Counted from the first letter of the stretch, positions 8,987 through 17,577 are shown. The stretch is 64,000 nt of DNA from an uncultured Bacteroidales bacterium (GCA_949285735.1 CASEAQ010000001.1:55096-119095), one strand, 5' to 3'. A program made the numbers and translations. Notes: generated by a model from the letters alone, not told the origin.

Positions 8987-9949
8987 ATGGTATATTTCCG
9001 CGGGCATTCTTTGGGCATTGTTGTCGCCATCGTCATGGCGGCATGTTGCTTGTTCCCATTGATGGGGCAAAGACGAGTTACGCCTGTCAAGCCCAGCACC
9101 AATAGGGTGATGACCGTCAAGCAGAACGACGAGAAGATGGCAGAACTTCGCCGCAAGGGGTTTGTCGTTGTTGGTGATACGATTTTGCCCGATACCGTTG
9201 CCGCTCGAATGAACGACTCGGTGAAGGTGACGCGAATGAAGTACCCGCTGCTGACGAGTGTGACTATCGGTGTCAACTTGTGGGATCCTGTCATGAGGCT
9301 GTTCGGGCAGACTTATGGTGGTGTTGATTTTTCGGCAGAATTGAGTCTGTGGAACCGCGTGGTGCCGACGGTGGAAATCGGTTTCGGGTCGGCAAACAAT
9401 ACGCCCGATGACAAGAATTTCACCTATCGAGGCAATTTTGCCATGTATGGCAAGATAGGTTGTGGATATAATTTCAAGTATAACAATAAGCCCGATTATA
9501 TGGCTTTGCTCGGTTTGCGGCTGGGCTACAGCAACTTCAAGTATGGCATCACCGACGTGACGATAGACAATGGCTACTGGCAGGAGCAGAGCCGATTTGA
9601 GATCGACGGGTTGCGCTCACATGCGTTGTGGGGCGAACTCGTGGTGGCGATGCACATCAAGTTGTATAAGAATTGGTCGGCAGGATGGACGTTAAAGTAT
9701 CATTTCTTGTTCAACTACAAGAAAAATCCTGTAGCCGACCCGTGGTATATCCCGGGATATGGTACACGAGGGTCGGCGATATCGGGCGGCTTGTCGATTT
9801 ATTATACCATACCGCTGAATAGGAGCAAGTGGCCGCAAGACGAGAATAACGACAAGAAGAATGTATATACTGGCGAGCCTATCGACTCGCCGCAAGATGC
9901 TGGGGTGCGACAGCCGGTATCGATTCCAGGTCCCGGGTCGGGCAATTAA
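8987..9949 (+). CDS. DUF6048-like outer-membrane beta-barrel protein
   Basis: An N-terminal hydrophobic segment (about residues 9-27) serves as signal peptide. Mature sequence includes YPLLTSVTIGVNLWDPVMRL then GQTYGGVDFSAEL and several amphipathic strands (ALLGLRLGYSNFKYG, GELVVAMHIKLYKNWSAGWT). This matches my memory of the Bacteroidales DUF6048 family of small barrels; the name is recalled, not searched. ATG at 8987 is preferred over a TTG one codon earlier. The gene is 15 bases upstream of an SDR gene, likely co-transcribed. Function is unknown; a structural or transport role in the outer membrane is inference. Confidence 0.7.
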   Translation: MVYFRGHSLGIVVAIVMAACCLFPLMGQRRVTPVKPSTNRVMTVKQNDEKMAELRRKGFVVVGDTILPDTVAARMNDSVKVTRMKYPLLTSVTIGVNLWDPVMRLFGQTYGGVDFSAELSLWNRVVPTVEIGFGSANNTPDDKNFTYRGNFAMYGKIGCGYNFKYNNKPDYMALLGLRLGYSNFKYGITDVTIDNGYWQEQSRFEIDGLRSHALWGELVVAMHIKLYKNWSAGWTLKYHFLFNYKKNPVADPWYIPGYGTRGSAISGGLSIYYTIPLNRSKWPQDENNDKKNVYTGEPIDSPQDAGVRQPVSIPGPGSGN

Positions 9950-9964
9950 TCAACGTGTACGGGC

Positions 9965-10708
9965 ATGAAAAGAATTATAATCGTCGGTGCTTCGTCGGGC
10001 ATAGGACATAGCCTTGCCATGCAGTATATAGCCGATGGCGGCTGGATTGTGGGTGTGGCTGCGCGTCGCGGCGACAGACTTGAAGCCTTGAGGCAGATTG
10101 CTCCCGAACGAGTGTGTGCCGAGGTGATAGACGTGACTGCCGCCGATGCGGCAGCCAGCCTTGGCAGGCTCATTGCGAGGATGGGAGGGATGGACGTTTT
10201 CTTGCTGTCGTCGGGCGTGGGCAAGCAGAATCCAATCCTTGATGCCAGTGTGGAAGAACACACCATAGCAACCAATGTGAAGGGGTTTACTGTGATGGTT
10301 GATGCGGCTTATAGGTATTTCCGCGACAATGGGGCTCGTGGGCAAATTGCTGCCATCACGTCGATAGCCGGAACGCGCGGCATAGGTATCGCCGCTTCAT
10401 ATAGTGCCACGAAACGCTATCAATGGAGCTATCTGACAGCCATAGAGCAACTGGCACACACGCAGGGCGTGAATTTGACGGTTACCGACATACGCCCTGG
10501 ATTTGTGAAAACGCCGTTGCTCGACGACGGGAACCGTTATCCGTTGCAACTTCATGCCGATTATGTGGCTCGGGCAATCCGCCGTGCCATCGCTCGTCGC
10601 CGTCGTGTGGTAGTAATCAATTGGGCATATTCGATATTGGTGTTTTTCTGGCGGCTTATACCGCGCGCTGTGTGGCGGCGCATGGTGTTGAATGTAGAAC
10701 ACCAGTGA
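9965..10708 (+). CDS. Short-chain dehydrogenase/reductase
   Basis: The 247-residue protein has the nucleotide-binding motif VGASSGIG at residues 6-13 and the catalytic YSATK (YxxxK) near residue 144, with a Ser in ITSIAGT upstream. These are the hallmarks of classical SDR enzymes using NAD(P)H. A C-terminal hydrophobic segment (about 219-232, SILVFFWRLIPRAVW) suggests membrane association, as in several lipid-modifying SDRs. It follows the DUF6048-like gene by 15 bases and is followed by a T-rich hairpin terminator at 10745. The substrate is unknown. Confidence 0.88.
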   Translation: MKRIIIVGASSGIGHSLAMQYIADGGWIVGVAARRGDRLEALRQIAPERVCAEVIDVTAADAAASLGRLIARMGGMDVFLLSSGVGKQNPILDASVEEHTIATNVKGFTVMVDAAYRYFRDNGARGQIAAITSIAGTRGIGIAASYSATKRYQWSYLTAIEQLAHTQGVNLTVTDIRPGFVKTPLLDDGNRYPLQLHADYVARAIRRAIARRRRVVVINWAYSILVFFWRLIPRAVWRRMVLNVEHQ

Positions 10709-10744
10709 GCATATTTTGCACCGAAATAGGTGTAAATAGGGTGT

Positions 10745-10770
10745 AAAAATGCCATTTTTTGGCATTTTTT
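10745..10770 (+). terminator. Rho-independent terminator after the SDR gene
   Basis: AAAAATGCC and GGCATTTTT form a stem around a T-rich loop and run into TTTTTT. It separates the SDR operon from the RNA or small-ORF unit that starts about 45 bases later. Confidence 0.75.
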
Positions 10771-10781
10771 AGCGCAAATTA

Positions 10782-10812
10782 TTGTAGCAATCATGGAAAA
10801 TCAATATCTTTG
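10782..10812 (+). promoter_or_regulatory. Promoter of a small transcription unit
   Basis: TTG at 10782-10784, a 20-base spacer and TATCTTTG at 10805-10812 match the Bacteroidetes consensus well. No large ORF lies downstream; the product would be the structured transcript at 10818-11153. Confidence 0.65.
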
Positions 10813-10817
10813 CATTG

Positions 10818-11153
10818 TGAAAGCACAAGAAAGAATTGCTGTTTCAAGCATCCCTCAGTGCTAAAGTAGTTTGGCAAGGGATTTGTAATATTAGGATTTG
10901 AGAAAGGTTTATAAAGATTGTTTTAGGGAAGGACCTCAAGTGGTTCTCCCATAATTTAGAGGAACTATGGGAAATTACAGTAATTTTGAAGCTATGCTTA
11001 AGTGCAAGGTTTTACCTACTCACGCCTATCATCCGAATGCTGCTCTTTTGGCAGTGAGAAGGCAAGGTTACGTGGCAACGCCCGTATGTGTAAAACCGAC
11101 AATCGCTGCCTGAACGGAAAGGCGGTGTCATTGTAAATGATGATGTTTTTTTT
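10818..11153 (+). ncRNA. Candidate structured RNA or small-ORF transcript
   Basis: The transcript would run from the promoter above to a compound terminator: a 7-bp stem at 11104-11127 (CGCTGCC with GGCGGTG), a small TCATT-GTA-AATGA hairpin, then eight T at 11146-11153. Inside, ATCCCT and AGGGAT flank a hairpin with an inner TGC/GCA pair (about 10850-10890). CCCATA pairs with TATGGG at 10948-10972, enclosing the start codon of a 48-codon ORF. It is not tmRNA, RNase P or SRP RNA by any motif I can see. It could be a regulatory RNA, a leader plus small protein, or both. Confidence 0.45.
10967..11113 (+). CDS. Possible 48-residue small protein with start codon in a hairpin
   Basis: An ORF opens at ATG 10967 after GAGGAAC and ends at TGA 11111-11113. 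The product starts MGNYSNFEAMLKCKVLPTHA and ends VKPTIAA. I recognise no family. The start codon lies in a predicted stem (CCCATA with TATGGG), with the purine-rich GAGGAA in the loop, which could make translation conditional. Codon use favours A/T-ending codons, unlike the G/C-ending preference of nearby large genes. It may be a chance ORF within a structured RNA; the dedicated promoter and terminator are the main argument for it. Confidence 0.3.
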   Translation: MGNYSNFEAMLKCKVLPTHAYHPNAALLAVRRQGYVATPVCVKPTIAA

Positions 11154-11302
11154 GAGGCTCCTTGGGGCATTTGCCCCCTGGGTCACAAAAAAATTAGGCA
11201 AATTCTCCTGTTCAACAGGAGCTTATTATAACGAAATTTTCCAATCGTGTAGAGTGTTTCCTTTTGCTATAGAAAGTGGTGCGCTGCGATTTTGGAAAAT
11301 TT

Positions 11303-11502
11303 TATTTTTGTAGATAGTTATTTAAAAAATATATATAATCCTCCTATCCAAGAGTGGAGTAGGGTTTTTACAATGAGGATTCTGTTTCTCGAATGTGTAA
11401 ACTTGATCTGCTCAAAAGGAAATAGTTAACCCTAATACCACATTTTATTCATACTATTTTTTTCCTAAGGCTATGCGATGCGATTTCGTGTAGCCTTTTT
11501 TT
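11303..11502 (+). ncRNA. Second candidate small RNA with terminator
   Basis: A TATTTTTG -7-like box (11303-11310) lacks a clear -33. It is followed by AATCCTC at 11337-11343 pairing with GAGGATT at 11375-11381. That stem encloses an inner hairpin (CCTA TCCA AGAG TGGA G TAGG). The unit ends in a convincing terminator at 11467-11502 (AAGGCTA with TAGCCTT, then a T-run). There is no ORF of note. It could also be the tail of the transcript starting at 10818. No known RNA family is recognised. Confidence 0.4.
11467..11502 (+). terminator. Rho-independent terminator of the small RNA region
   Basis: AAGGCTA (11467-11473) pairs with TAGCCTT (11491-11497), followed by a run of T to 11502. No protein gene ends just upstream, which supports an RNA gene. 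Confidence 0.75.
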
Positions 11503-11539
11503 ATTAATTAGTGGCGGAGGGTAGTTTAAGAGTAAGGTT

Positions 11540-11716
11540 GTTTAGGAGACTGTTTTGAATTTTTGTTCAATGGATTGATATGGATTTTTCGGACGTTCCC
11601 AATTGTCGTTTTCGGCATTTAGACCATATAAATTTGCGTGCCAATAATCAAAGCCGTCTCGAAAATTCACCTCAAATCATCTAATAAAAAATTTAAACAG
11701 CTTCTAAATTCCTCAT
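11540..11716. repeat. Palindromic repeat family 2, copy A
   Basis: This stretch is an imperfect long palindrome. Its right half shares the order and most bases of 57110-57174 (for example CTCGAAAAT, TCAAATCATC, AAAAAATTTAA, CAGCTT). The left half is the approximate reverse complement of the right. It lies just beyond the 3' end of the DUF456 gene. It is non-coding. Confidence 0.6.
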
Positions 11717-11755
11717 TCCTGATTGAAATAAAAATTGTTGCTAACAATACCACAG

Positions 11756-12232
11756 CTAATTGAAGAATGCACTTACGAACTCCCAAATGAAGTAGCCGCA
11801 CACCATGCACTTCAGCACTGTGCCACACAGGAAACCTATGAGCGAGCCGATGCTCGACTTTAGTGCCTGATGCGTTTTGCTGCCGCCAATCAGTTCGCCC
11901 ACCAGTGCCCCGATGAAGGGTCCGAGCACTATTCCCCACGGCATGAACAGCAGCCCTATGAGCGTGCCGACAACACAACCACGAGTACCCCACTTGCTGC
12001 CGCCAAAGTATTTGGTGCCAAGCATTGGAACAAAGTAGTCGAGCAATTGCACCACCACTACCACGGCGAGCCATATCAGAAGTTCGGTGGTGGTGAAGTC
12101 GATTGTGCTTGTGAAGTGGAGCAGCAGCAATGCCACGTAGGCGAGCGGCGGACCAGGCAACATAGGCAATATGCACCCTGCCAGCCCGACGATGAGGCAT
12201 ATTGCCCCGATGACAATCAGTAGTATGTCCAT
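11756..12232 (-). CDS. DUF456 family membrane protein
   Basis: The 158-residue protein is very hydrophobic, with about four to five transmembrane helices (roughly 3-25, 30-45, 52-70, 84-110 and 128-152) and glycine-rich helix contacts (GTLIGLLFMPWGIVLGPFIG, GALVGELIGG). These match the small DUF456 integral membrane family widespread in bacteria. The function of the family is unknown. The gene is monocistronic; a palindromic repeat lies directly after its stop. Codon use resembles its neighbours. Confidence 0.8.
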   Translation of the reverse strand: MDILLIVIGAICLIVGLAGCILPMLPGPPLAYVALLLLHFTSTIDFTTTELLIWLAVVVVVQLLDYFVPMLGTKYFGGSKWGTRGCVVGTLIGLLFMPWGIVLGPFIGALVGELIGGSKTHQALKSSIGSLIGFLCGTVLKCMVCGYFIWEFVSAFFN

Positions 12233-12436
12233 AAAAAATCGGTTTGTTGTGCAAAAATAATCTTTTTAGTAGCGATGCAGGTGATTGCTTGGTGAAAAAT
12301 TACTAATTTTGAAAGAGTTAAGAGTTTACCTTTATATTAATGAATGTCAATCCACCGCTTGACTGTGTGACTGGCATCCACAACCGATGACATATCTCAA
12401 TCTAAAAACAACAATAAATCAATCAGCTTTAAGACT

Positions 12437-14008
12437 ATGACATTGATGACAAAATTTTCCGTATTATTATGCAGCTTGGCTGTGGGGAGTGGCTTGAGTG
12501 TGGCGCAAGAGCCGTTGGCGACGTGGGGCGACCAAGGTAACGGCACGTATGTCAACCCGATATTGAATGCCGACTATTCCGACCCCGACGTAATCAGAGT
12601 GGGCGAAAAATACTACATGGTGGCTTCCGACTTCCATTTCATGGGAATGCAGGTGCTTGAGTCGGACGATATGGTCAACTGGAAGTTGATTTCGCAAGTG
12701 TTTTCGCGGCTCGATTTCCCCGGCTGGGATTCCAACGGGCATTATGGCGGAGGTTCGTGGGCACCGGCATTGCGCTACCATGATGGCAAGTTCTGGGTGT
12801 TCTTCTGCACTCCCGACGAGGGATTGTTCATGTCGAATGCCACCAATCCCGCCGGGCCGTGGAGCAAGCTCGTAAACGTGTGCCACGTGAGCGGTTGGGA
12901 AGACCCGTGCCCGTTTTGGGGCGAGGACGGACAGGCATACTTGGGCAGGAGCATACTCGGTGCCGGTCCGATTATAATCCACAAGATGAGTGCCGACGGA
13001 ACGCGGTTGCTCGACGACGGCTGTACCGTTTACACCGGACCAGTGGCTGAAGGCACGAAAATACATAAGATTGGCGAATACTACTACTTGAGTATTCCCG
13101 AAGGTGGGGTGCAAGTGGGGTGGCAAACTGTCTTGCGTTCTAAGAATATTTATGGGCCCTATGAAAAGAAAGTGGTGCTTGAGCAAGGCACGACTGCCAT
13201 AAACGGTCCTCACCAAGGGGCGATGGTCGATACCCCCGATGGAGAATGGTATTTCTATCATTTCCAGCAATATAATCCGCTTGGCAGGGTGGTGCATCTG
13301 CAACCGATGCATTGGGAGGACGGCTGGCCCGTGATAGGTGTCGATATTGACCGCAACGGCATAGGCGAACCAGTGGCTGTGTGGACAAAGCCCGATGTTG
13401 GTAAGCAGTCGGGAATCACGCTGCCGCAGACGAGCGATAGCTTCGACGACGGCACGATGGGGCTGCAATGGCAATTCAACCATAATCCCGACAGTGCGTC
13501 GTGGTCGTTGACCAAGCGCAAGGGAATGTTGACGCTGCAAGCCCTCAAAGCCGACGACTTCAAGGGTGCGCGCAACACGCTCACGCAAAAGACCGTAGGC
13601 TATGTGGGCGAAGCGACGGTGAAGATGGACTTCAAGGCAATTGCCGAGGGGCAACGTTGCGGACTGGCTTGCATGGGGCAACGAAACAACCTGCTTGGCG
13701 TAAAGAAAGAACAGGGGCGCATTGTACTGTATGTCGAGAACGATGGGAAGGAAACAGCGACGCTCGACGTGTCGGGCAAGACGATATACATCAGATTGCA
13801 TGCCGATGCTCGTACCAACCAATACTCGTTGCTGTATAGCAAAGATGGGAAGAAGTTTGTGCAACTTGGCGAAACATTCCCAATGGAATTTGGCAATTGG
13901 AAAGGGGTGCGAGTAGGGCTGTTCTGCTACAACACCCAAGGCGCGTTGGGCGAAGCGGCATTCGACGATTTCACCTATCGCCACGACGGCCCGGCACAGG
14001 GCGAATGA
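12437..14008 (+). CDS. GH43 family glycoside hydrolase (beta-xylosidase or arabinofuranosidase type)
   Basis: A signal peptide (ending near SVAQ) precedes a five-bladed propeller opening NPILNADYSDPDVIRVG, where the first Asp is the usual GH43 general base. SWAPALRYHDGKFWVFF and GPVAEGTKIHKIGEYYYL supply the pKa-modulating Asp and the catalytic Glu regions. The C-terminal 200 residues form a beta-sandwich typical of xylosidase-like GH43 members. Length (523) fits. It would trim arabinose or xylose from plant glycans in the periplasm. No SusC/D pair is adjacent. A second Met three codons in (12446) is a possible start. Confidence 0.92.
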   Translation: MTLMTKFSVLLCSLAVGSGLSVAQEPLATWGDQGNGTYVNPILNADYSDPDVIRVGEKYYMVASDFHFMGMQVLESDDMVNWKLISQVFSRLDFPGWDSNGHYGGGSWAPALRYHDGKFWVFFCTPDEGLFMSNATNPAGPWSKLVNVCHVSGWEDPCPFWGEDGQAYLGRSILGAGPIIIHKMSADGTRLLDDGCTVYTGPVAEGTKIHKIGEYYYLSIPEGGVQVGWQTVLRSKNIYGPYEKKVVLEQGTTAINGPHQGAMVDTPDGEWYFYHFQQYNPLGRVVHLQPMHWEDGWPVIGVDIDRNGIGEPVAVWTKPDVGKQSGITLPQTSDSFDDGTMGLQWQFNHNPDSASWSLTKRKGMLTLQALKADDFKGARNTLTQKTVGYVGEATVKMDFKAIAEGQRCGLACMGQRNNLLGVKKEQGRIVLYVENDGKETATLDVSGKTIYIRLHADARTNQYSLLYSKDGKKFVQLGETFPMEFGNWKGVRVGLFCYNTQGALGEAAFDDFTYRHDGPAQGE

Positions 14009-14026
14009 CGATTCGCGACAAGAAAA

Positions 14027-14073
14027 ACAAAGTAGGGGGGCGCACGGTTGAGAAGTGTGCCCCCATACTTTGT
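14027..14073. terminator. Hairpin between convergent GH43 and SIMPL genes
   Basis: ACAAAGTA-GGGGG-GCGCAC and GTGTGC-CCCC-ATACTTTGT form a long stem in the 83-base gap between two stops. Both genes could use it as a terminator or 3' stabiliser. Confidence 0.65.
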
Positions 14074-14091
14074 GTAATGTACTTGTTGCTG

Positions 14092-14880
14092 CTACTTGAT
14101 TGCAAATGTCACGGTTACTGCGCTGTGCAGTTTTATTACCCCTTTGTCGCGGTCGGCATCGTTCCTGCCGTGTTCTGGAACTACCACGATATTCATCACG
14201 TTGCCCAGTTCGCCGCCTGCTGCTTCCACAAGCGACTTTGCTCCGGTGGTGGCATCGGCAAGGGCTGCAATGCGTGCCTGCTGGCGGTATTCGTTGATTT
14301 TGCTTGATGTCATCTCCTTGATGCGCACATTTCCCAATGCCCGCTTGTCGATAGCCTTCTTTATTTTGTCGATGTCGTCAAAACTGGTGAGCGTGATTTC
14401 ATAGGCACGGGCTTGGCGGCGTGGCAATGGCTTGCCGTCGAAGTGGCGTTTCGGGGCGTTAGCCGAGTCGGGGCGCGACATCTCTTTTCGAGGTGCAGGA
14501 CGGTCGAACCGCCGTGCTGCGTCGATGCGCTGCCTTGTTGCCCTGAATGGTGCAAATGTCACATCGCTCGCAGTCACGTCATTCTTTGAGATGCCCATCG
14601 ATTCAAGTTGCTTGTAGAAATCTTGCTCGATGGTTTCGAGCGACACGGTTGAGGGCGATTTTTTCTCCCCCTCAGCAGGCTCGGCATACTCGTGCAGTTG
14701 CACCGTCACGCATATCTGGTCGGGAGTGACTTCCATTTCCGATGTGCCGGTGACTTGTATCGTGCGTTGTTGTGGCATCATCATTCCGCCCCGTGCGCCA
14801 TCTTGCGGGCGCGGCTGTGCAATTGCGGCAGTGGCAGTCACGACTGCCGCCAAGGTTGCTAATAAAAATCTTGTGTTCAT
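14092..14880 (-). CDS. SIMPL domain (DUF541) periplasmic protein
   Basis: The 262-residue product has a signal peptide (cleavage near AIAQ) and then a SIMPL domain beginning RTIQVTGTSEMEVTPDQICV, the typical family entry. The rest alternates strands and helices. A basic, Pro-rich insert (about residues 115-155, with RRFDRPAPRKEMSRPD) is unusual within the domain. Family members are periplasmic or outer-membrane proteins linked to oxidative stress or signalling, without an agreed activity. The gene is convergent with GH43 and has no operon partner. Confidence 0.85.
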   Translation of the reverse strand: MNTRFLLATLAAVVTATAAIAQPRPQDGARGGMMMPQQRTIQVTGTSEMEVTPDQICVTVQLHEYAEPAEGEKKSPSTVSLETIEQDFYKQLESMGISKNDVTASDVTFAPFRATRQRIDAARRFDRPAPRKEMSRPDSANAPKRHFDGKPLPRRQARAYEITLTSFDDIDKIKKAIDKRALGNVRIKEMTSSKINEYRQQARIAALADATTGAKSLVEAAGGELGNVMNIVVVPEHGRNDADRDKGVIKLHSAVTVTFAIK

Positions 14881-15026
14881 AATATGTGTCTGTTTTTTGG
14901 TTAAACTGTTTCTTTGATGACAAACAGTAGCCGGAAGTTTAATTTGTTATTCTTTTTTAGCACCACTTCTTTTTCGTCAATGTCAGGTTGAGGGTTATTT
15001 ATTAAATATTTTTAAAAATGTCGTTG

Positions 15027-15062
15027 TTTTGGTATATTGCCAAAAAACTATTGGTAAATTGC
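15027..15062 (+). promoter_or_regulatory. Candidate operator repeats before the S24 regulator
   Basis: TTGGTATATTGC at 15029-15040 recurs as TTGGTAAATTGC at 15051-15062. The starts are 22 bases apart, about two helical turns, so both sit on one DNA face. The first also lies in an inverted repeat (TTTTGG-N7-CCAAAA, 15027-15045). This is placed as expected for autoregulation by the repressor encoded 21 bases downstream. Confidence 0.5.
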
Positions 15063-15082
15063 ATAACAAAATCAATTATACC

Positions 15083-15772
15083 ATGTATAACAACAATGAA
15101 ATAACGAAGCGGATAAAATATATTATCGGCGAAATGAGACTGACACAGAATGAGTTTGCCCAACGGATAGGCGTCGATGCTTCCAATTTGTCGAAGTATC
15201 TCAACGGCCGTCTTGCCATCAACGAGTCGCTCATCAACCGCATTGTCGTCAGCATGGGGTTGTCGAAAAAGTGGCTTGAAACTGGCGACGACCTCCCGTA
15301 TGCCAAGCCGCTGCCTGTGATGCCCGACGACACACTCTTTGACGGGCGCATCAGTTGCGAGGCGGCAAGCACAGGCACGCCAGTCTATGACATTGACGTG
15401 ACCGCCGGAGTGATGCCGCGCGACCGAATGTTCACAGCCGAGAACATAATCGGCTATATCGACCTGCCCAATATGTCGGGTCGGTGCCGCATAGTGAAGG
15501 TGAGCGGCGACAGCATGTCGCCCGTGATACGCAGCGGTGATATGCTTGCAGTGAGGGAATTGTCCAACACGCAACACATCTTTTGGGGGCAAATATACGT
15601 GGTTTTGCTCGACGACTATTGCATGGTAAAGTACATACGCCGCCACACCGACCCGCAGAAGGTGATATTGCGCAGCGAGAATCCGCAATACGATGATATG
15701 GAGATTGTCCGCAACGACATACGCGAATTGATGTTTGTCCAAAACATAATACACATAGACACCAGAATGTAA
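15083..15772 (+). CDS. HTH/S24-type transcriptional regulator
   Basis: The 229-residue protein has an XRE-type helix-turn-helix at about 8-60 (QNEFAQRIGVDASNLSKYLN). A C-terminal S24/LexA-like domain carries SGDSMSPVI with the candidate nucleophile Ser, and MVKYIRR with the candidate general base Lys. Such CI/LexA-like repressors cleave themselves or act as redox or stress sensors. Start at 15083 is chosen because the longer frame would read through the operator-like repeats. The nucleoside kinase gene begins 20 bases after the stop and may be under its control. No phage genes are nearby, so this is probably a chromosomal regulator. Confidence 0.85.
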   Translation: MYNNNEITKRIKYIIGEMRLTQNEFAQRIGVDASNLSKYLNGRLAINESLINRIVVSMGLSKKWLETGDDLPYAKPLPVMPDDTLFDGRISCEAASTGTPVYDIDVTAGVMPRDRMFTAENIIGYIDLPNMSGRCRIVKVSGDSMSPVIRSGDMLAVRELSNTQHIFWGQIYVVLLDDYCMVKYIRRHTDPQKVILRSENPQYDDMEIVRNDIRELMFVQNIIHIDTRM

Positions 15773-15792
15773 ATTTAAAAACAAGGAAGATT

Positions 15793-17475
15793 ATGACCGA
15801 GCCATTGAACATATACTGCAAGAATATAGATGAATACTTGCCCGTGCGTGGCGGTGAGACATTGCTTGAGATATACGATCGCATAAAGGACCGCATCGAC
15901 GTAACGCCCATTTGCGCCCATGTCAACAATAAGACCGAAGACTTGCATTTCCCCGTTTATAAACCCAACATGGTGGAGTTTCTCGACTTGTCGTCGCCAT
16001 CGGGGTCGCGCGTGTATGTGCGTTCGTTGTGCATGGTGCTTTACAAGGCTATGCTCGACGTGTGCCCGACGATGCGCCTCCGTATGCGACATTCGGTTTC
16101 AAACGGGTATTATGCCCAGATTGTTGACGGGCAAGACAGCGAGGTGGTGCCCACCGATGAGCTTGTAAGGCAAATCAAGTTGCAGATGCGTCGCTTGGTT
16201 GACGAGGATATACCGTTTGTGCGTCGCCAGCGTCTCACCCGCGACGTGCGCGAGATTTTTGTCAACGCCGGGCTGTTCGACAAGGTGGAATTGCTTGACA
16301 CCTCCGACGAGGTATATTCGGTGTATTACACTCTTGGCGACACCCCCGACAGCTATTATGGCAACCTTGCGCCATCGACTGGTGCGTTGCAGGTGTTCGA
16401 CCTTGTGAAATACCATAACGGAATGTTGCTGCTCGCCCCTGATGCCAACAATCCGAGCATGCCTCGTAGCCCGATACGTCAGGACAAGATGCTTGAGGCA
16501 TTTGACGACTATCTGAAGTTCAACGAGGTGGTGGGCATTACCAATGTTGCCGACCTTAACCGTGCCGTCGTCGAAGGCAAAACGCCGATGCTCATAAACG
16601 TAGCCGAGGCGTTGCACGATGCAAGTTTCTCGCGAATTGCCGACGAGATTGCCAGTCGCTACCGTCAGGGGAAAGCCCGCATTGTGCTCATTGCCGGACC
16701 GTCGTCGAGCGGCAAGACCACTTCTTCGCGCCGCCTTGCCATCCAGTTGATGATAAACCGCATCGTACCTCGTGTAATCTCGCTCGACGACTATTTTGTC
16801 AACCGCGAGGCTACACCCAAGGACGCCAACGGCGAATATGACTATGAGTCGCTCTATGCCCTCGATCTTGAACTGTTCAACACTCACTTGCAGAAACTCC
16901 TTGCCGGTGATGAAGTGGAGGTGCCCTCCTACGACTTTGCATCGGGGCGACGCGTGTTCAAGGGCAACAAGTTGAAGCTCGAAGACAACAATGTGCTGCT
17001 CATCGAGGGCATTCACGGGTTGAACCCCGAATTGACCTCTTTGATTCCCGAGGAGCAGAAGTTCCGCCTGTATGTGTCGGCACTCACCACGCTCACCATC
17101 GACGACCACAACTGGGTACCCACGACCGACAACCGCCTGTTGCGCCGCATAATACGCGACCACAAGTATCGCGGCACCGATGCGTTGCACACCATTGCAC
17201 GCTGGCCCAGCGTGCGCCGTGGCGAGGAAAAGTGGATTTTCCCGTTCCAAGAGAATGCCGATGCCACGTTCAACTCGTCGTTGCTCTTCGAACTTGGCGT
17301 GATGAAGGAGTATGCCGTGCCATTGCTGCGCAAGGTGCCACGCAATACGCCAGAGTTTGCCGAAGCTGTCCGCTTGCTCACGTTTCTTAGCTACTTCTTG
17401 CCCATAAGTGAGGAGCAGATTCCCAGTACGAGCCTCTTGAGGGAATTCCTCGGCGGCAGCAGTTTCCATTATTGA
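15793..17475 (+). CDS. Nucleoside (uridine-like) kinase with TGS-type N-terminus
   Basis: The 560-residue protein has an N-terminal part (about 1-230) resembling the TGS and second editing-associated modules of threonyl-tRNA synthetase. A P-loop kinase of the uridine kinase/phosphoribulokinase type follows, with Walker A AGPSSSGKTTSS near residue 300. RVISLDDYFVNRE and NVLLIEGIHGLNPEL carry further conserved kinase residues. This long architecture is common in Bacteroidetes and Firmicutes and is annotated as nucleoside kinase. It would phosphorylate a nucleoside using ATP or GTP. The gene lies 20 bases after the S24 regulator, likely in one operon. Confidence 0.85.
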   Translation: MTEPLNIYCKNIDEYLPVRGGETLLEIYDRIKDRIDVTPICAHVNNKTEDLHFPVYKPNMVEFLDLSSPSGSRVYVRSLCMVLYKAMLDVCPTMRLRMRHSVSNGYYAQIVDGQDSEVVPTDELVRQIKLQMRRLVDEDIPFVRRQRLTRDVREIFVNAGLFDKVELLDTSDEVYSVYYTLGDTPDSYYGNLAPSTGALQVFDLVKYHNGMLLLAPDANNPSMPRSPIRQDKMLEAFDDYLKFNEVVGITNVADLNRAVVEGKTPMLINVAEALHDASFSRIADEIASRYRQGKARIVLIAGPSSSGKTTSSRRLAIQLMINRIVPRVISLDDYFVNREATPKDANGEYDYESLYALDLELFNTHLQKLLAGDEVEVPSYDFASGRRVFKGNKLKLEDNNVLLIEGIHGLNPELTSLIPEEQKFRLYVSALTTLTIDDHNWVPTTDNRLLRRIIRDHKYRGTDALHTIARWPSVRRGEEKWIFPFQENADATFNSSLLFELGVMKEYAVPLLRKVPRNTPEFAEAVRLLTFLSYFLPISEEQIPSTSLLREFLGGSSFHY

Positions 17476-17577
17476 TAAATTATTAAATCCTGAACAATCT
17501 ATTTTTTTGAAACGGAGTCTGTCGTGAGAATATATTTTTCATGGCTGTTCCTAAAATCTCATAAACTTATTATAGAC

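Noticed and set aside
10818-11502. tmRNA, RNase P RNA or SRP RNA in the gene-free region
   Set aside because: None of the conserved cores of these RNAs is present.
12467-13984. A 505-codon open frame antisense to the GH43 gene
   Set aside because: His/Arg-rich, motif-free shadow of a well-conserved GH43 enzyme.
16099-17469. A 456-codon frame antisense to the nucleoside kinase
   Set aside because: Shadow frame; no domain and no promoter or ribosome site.
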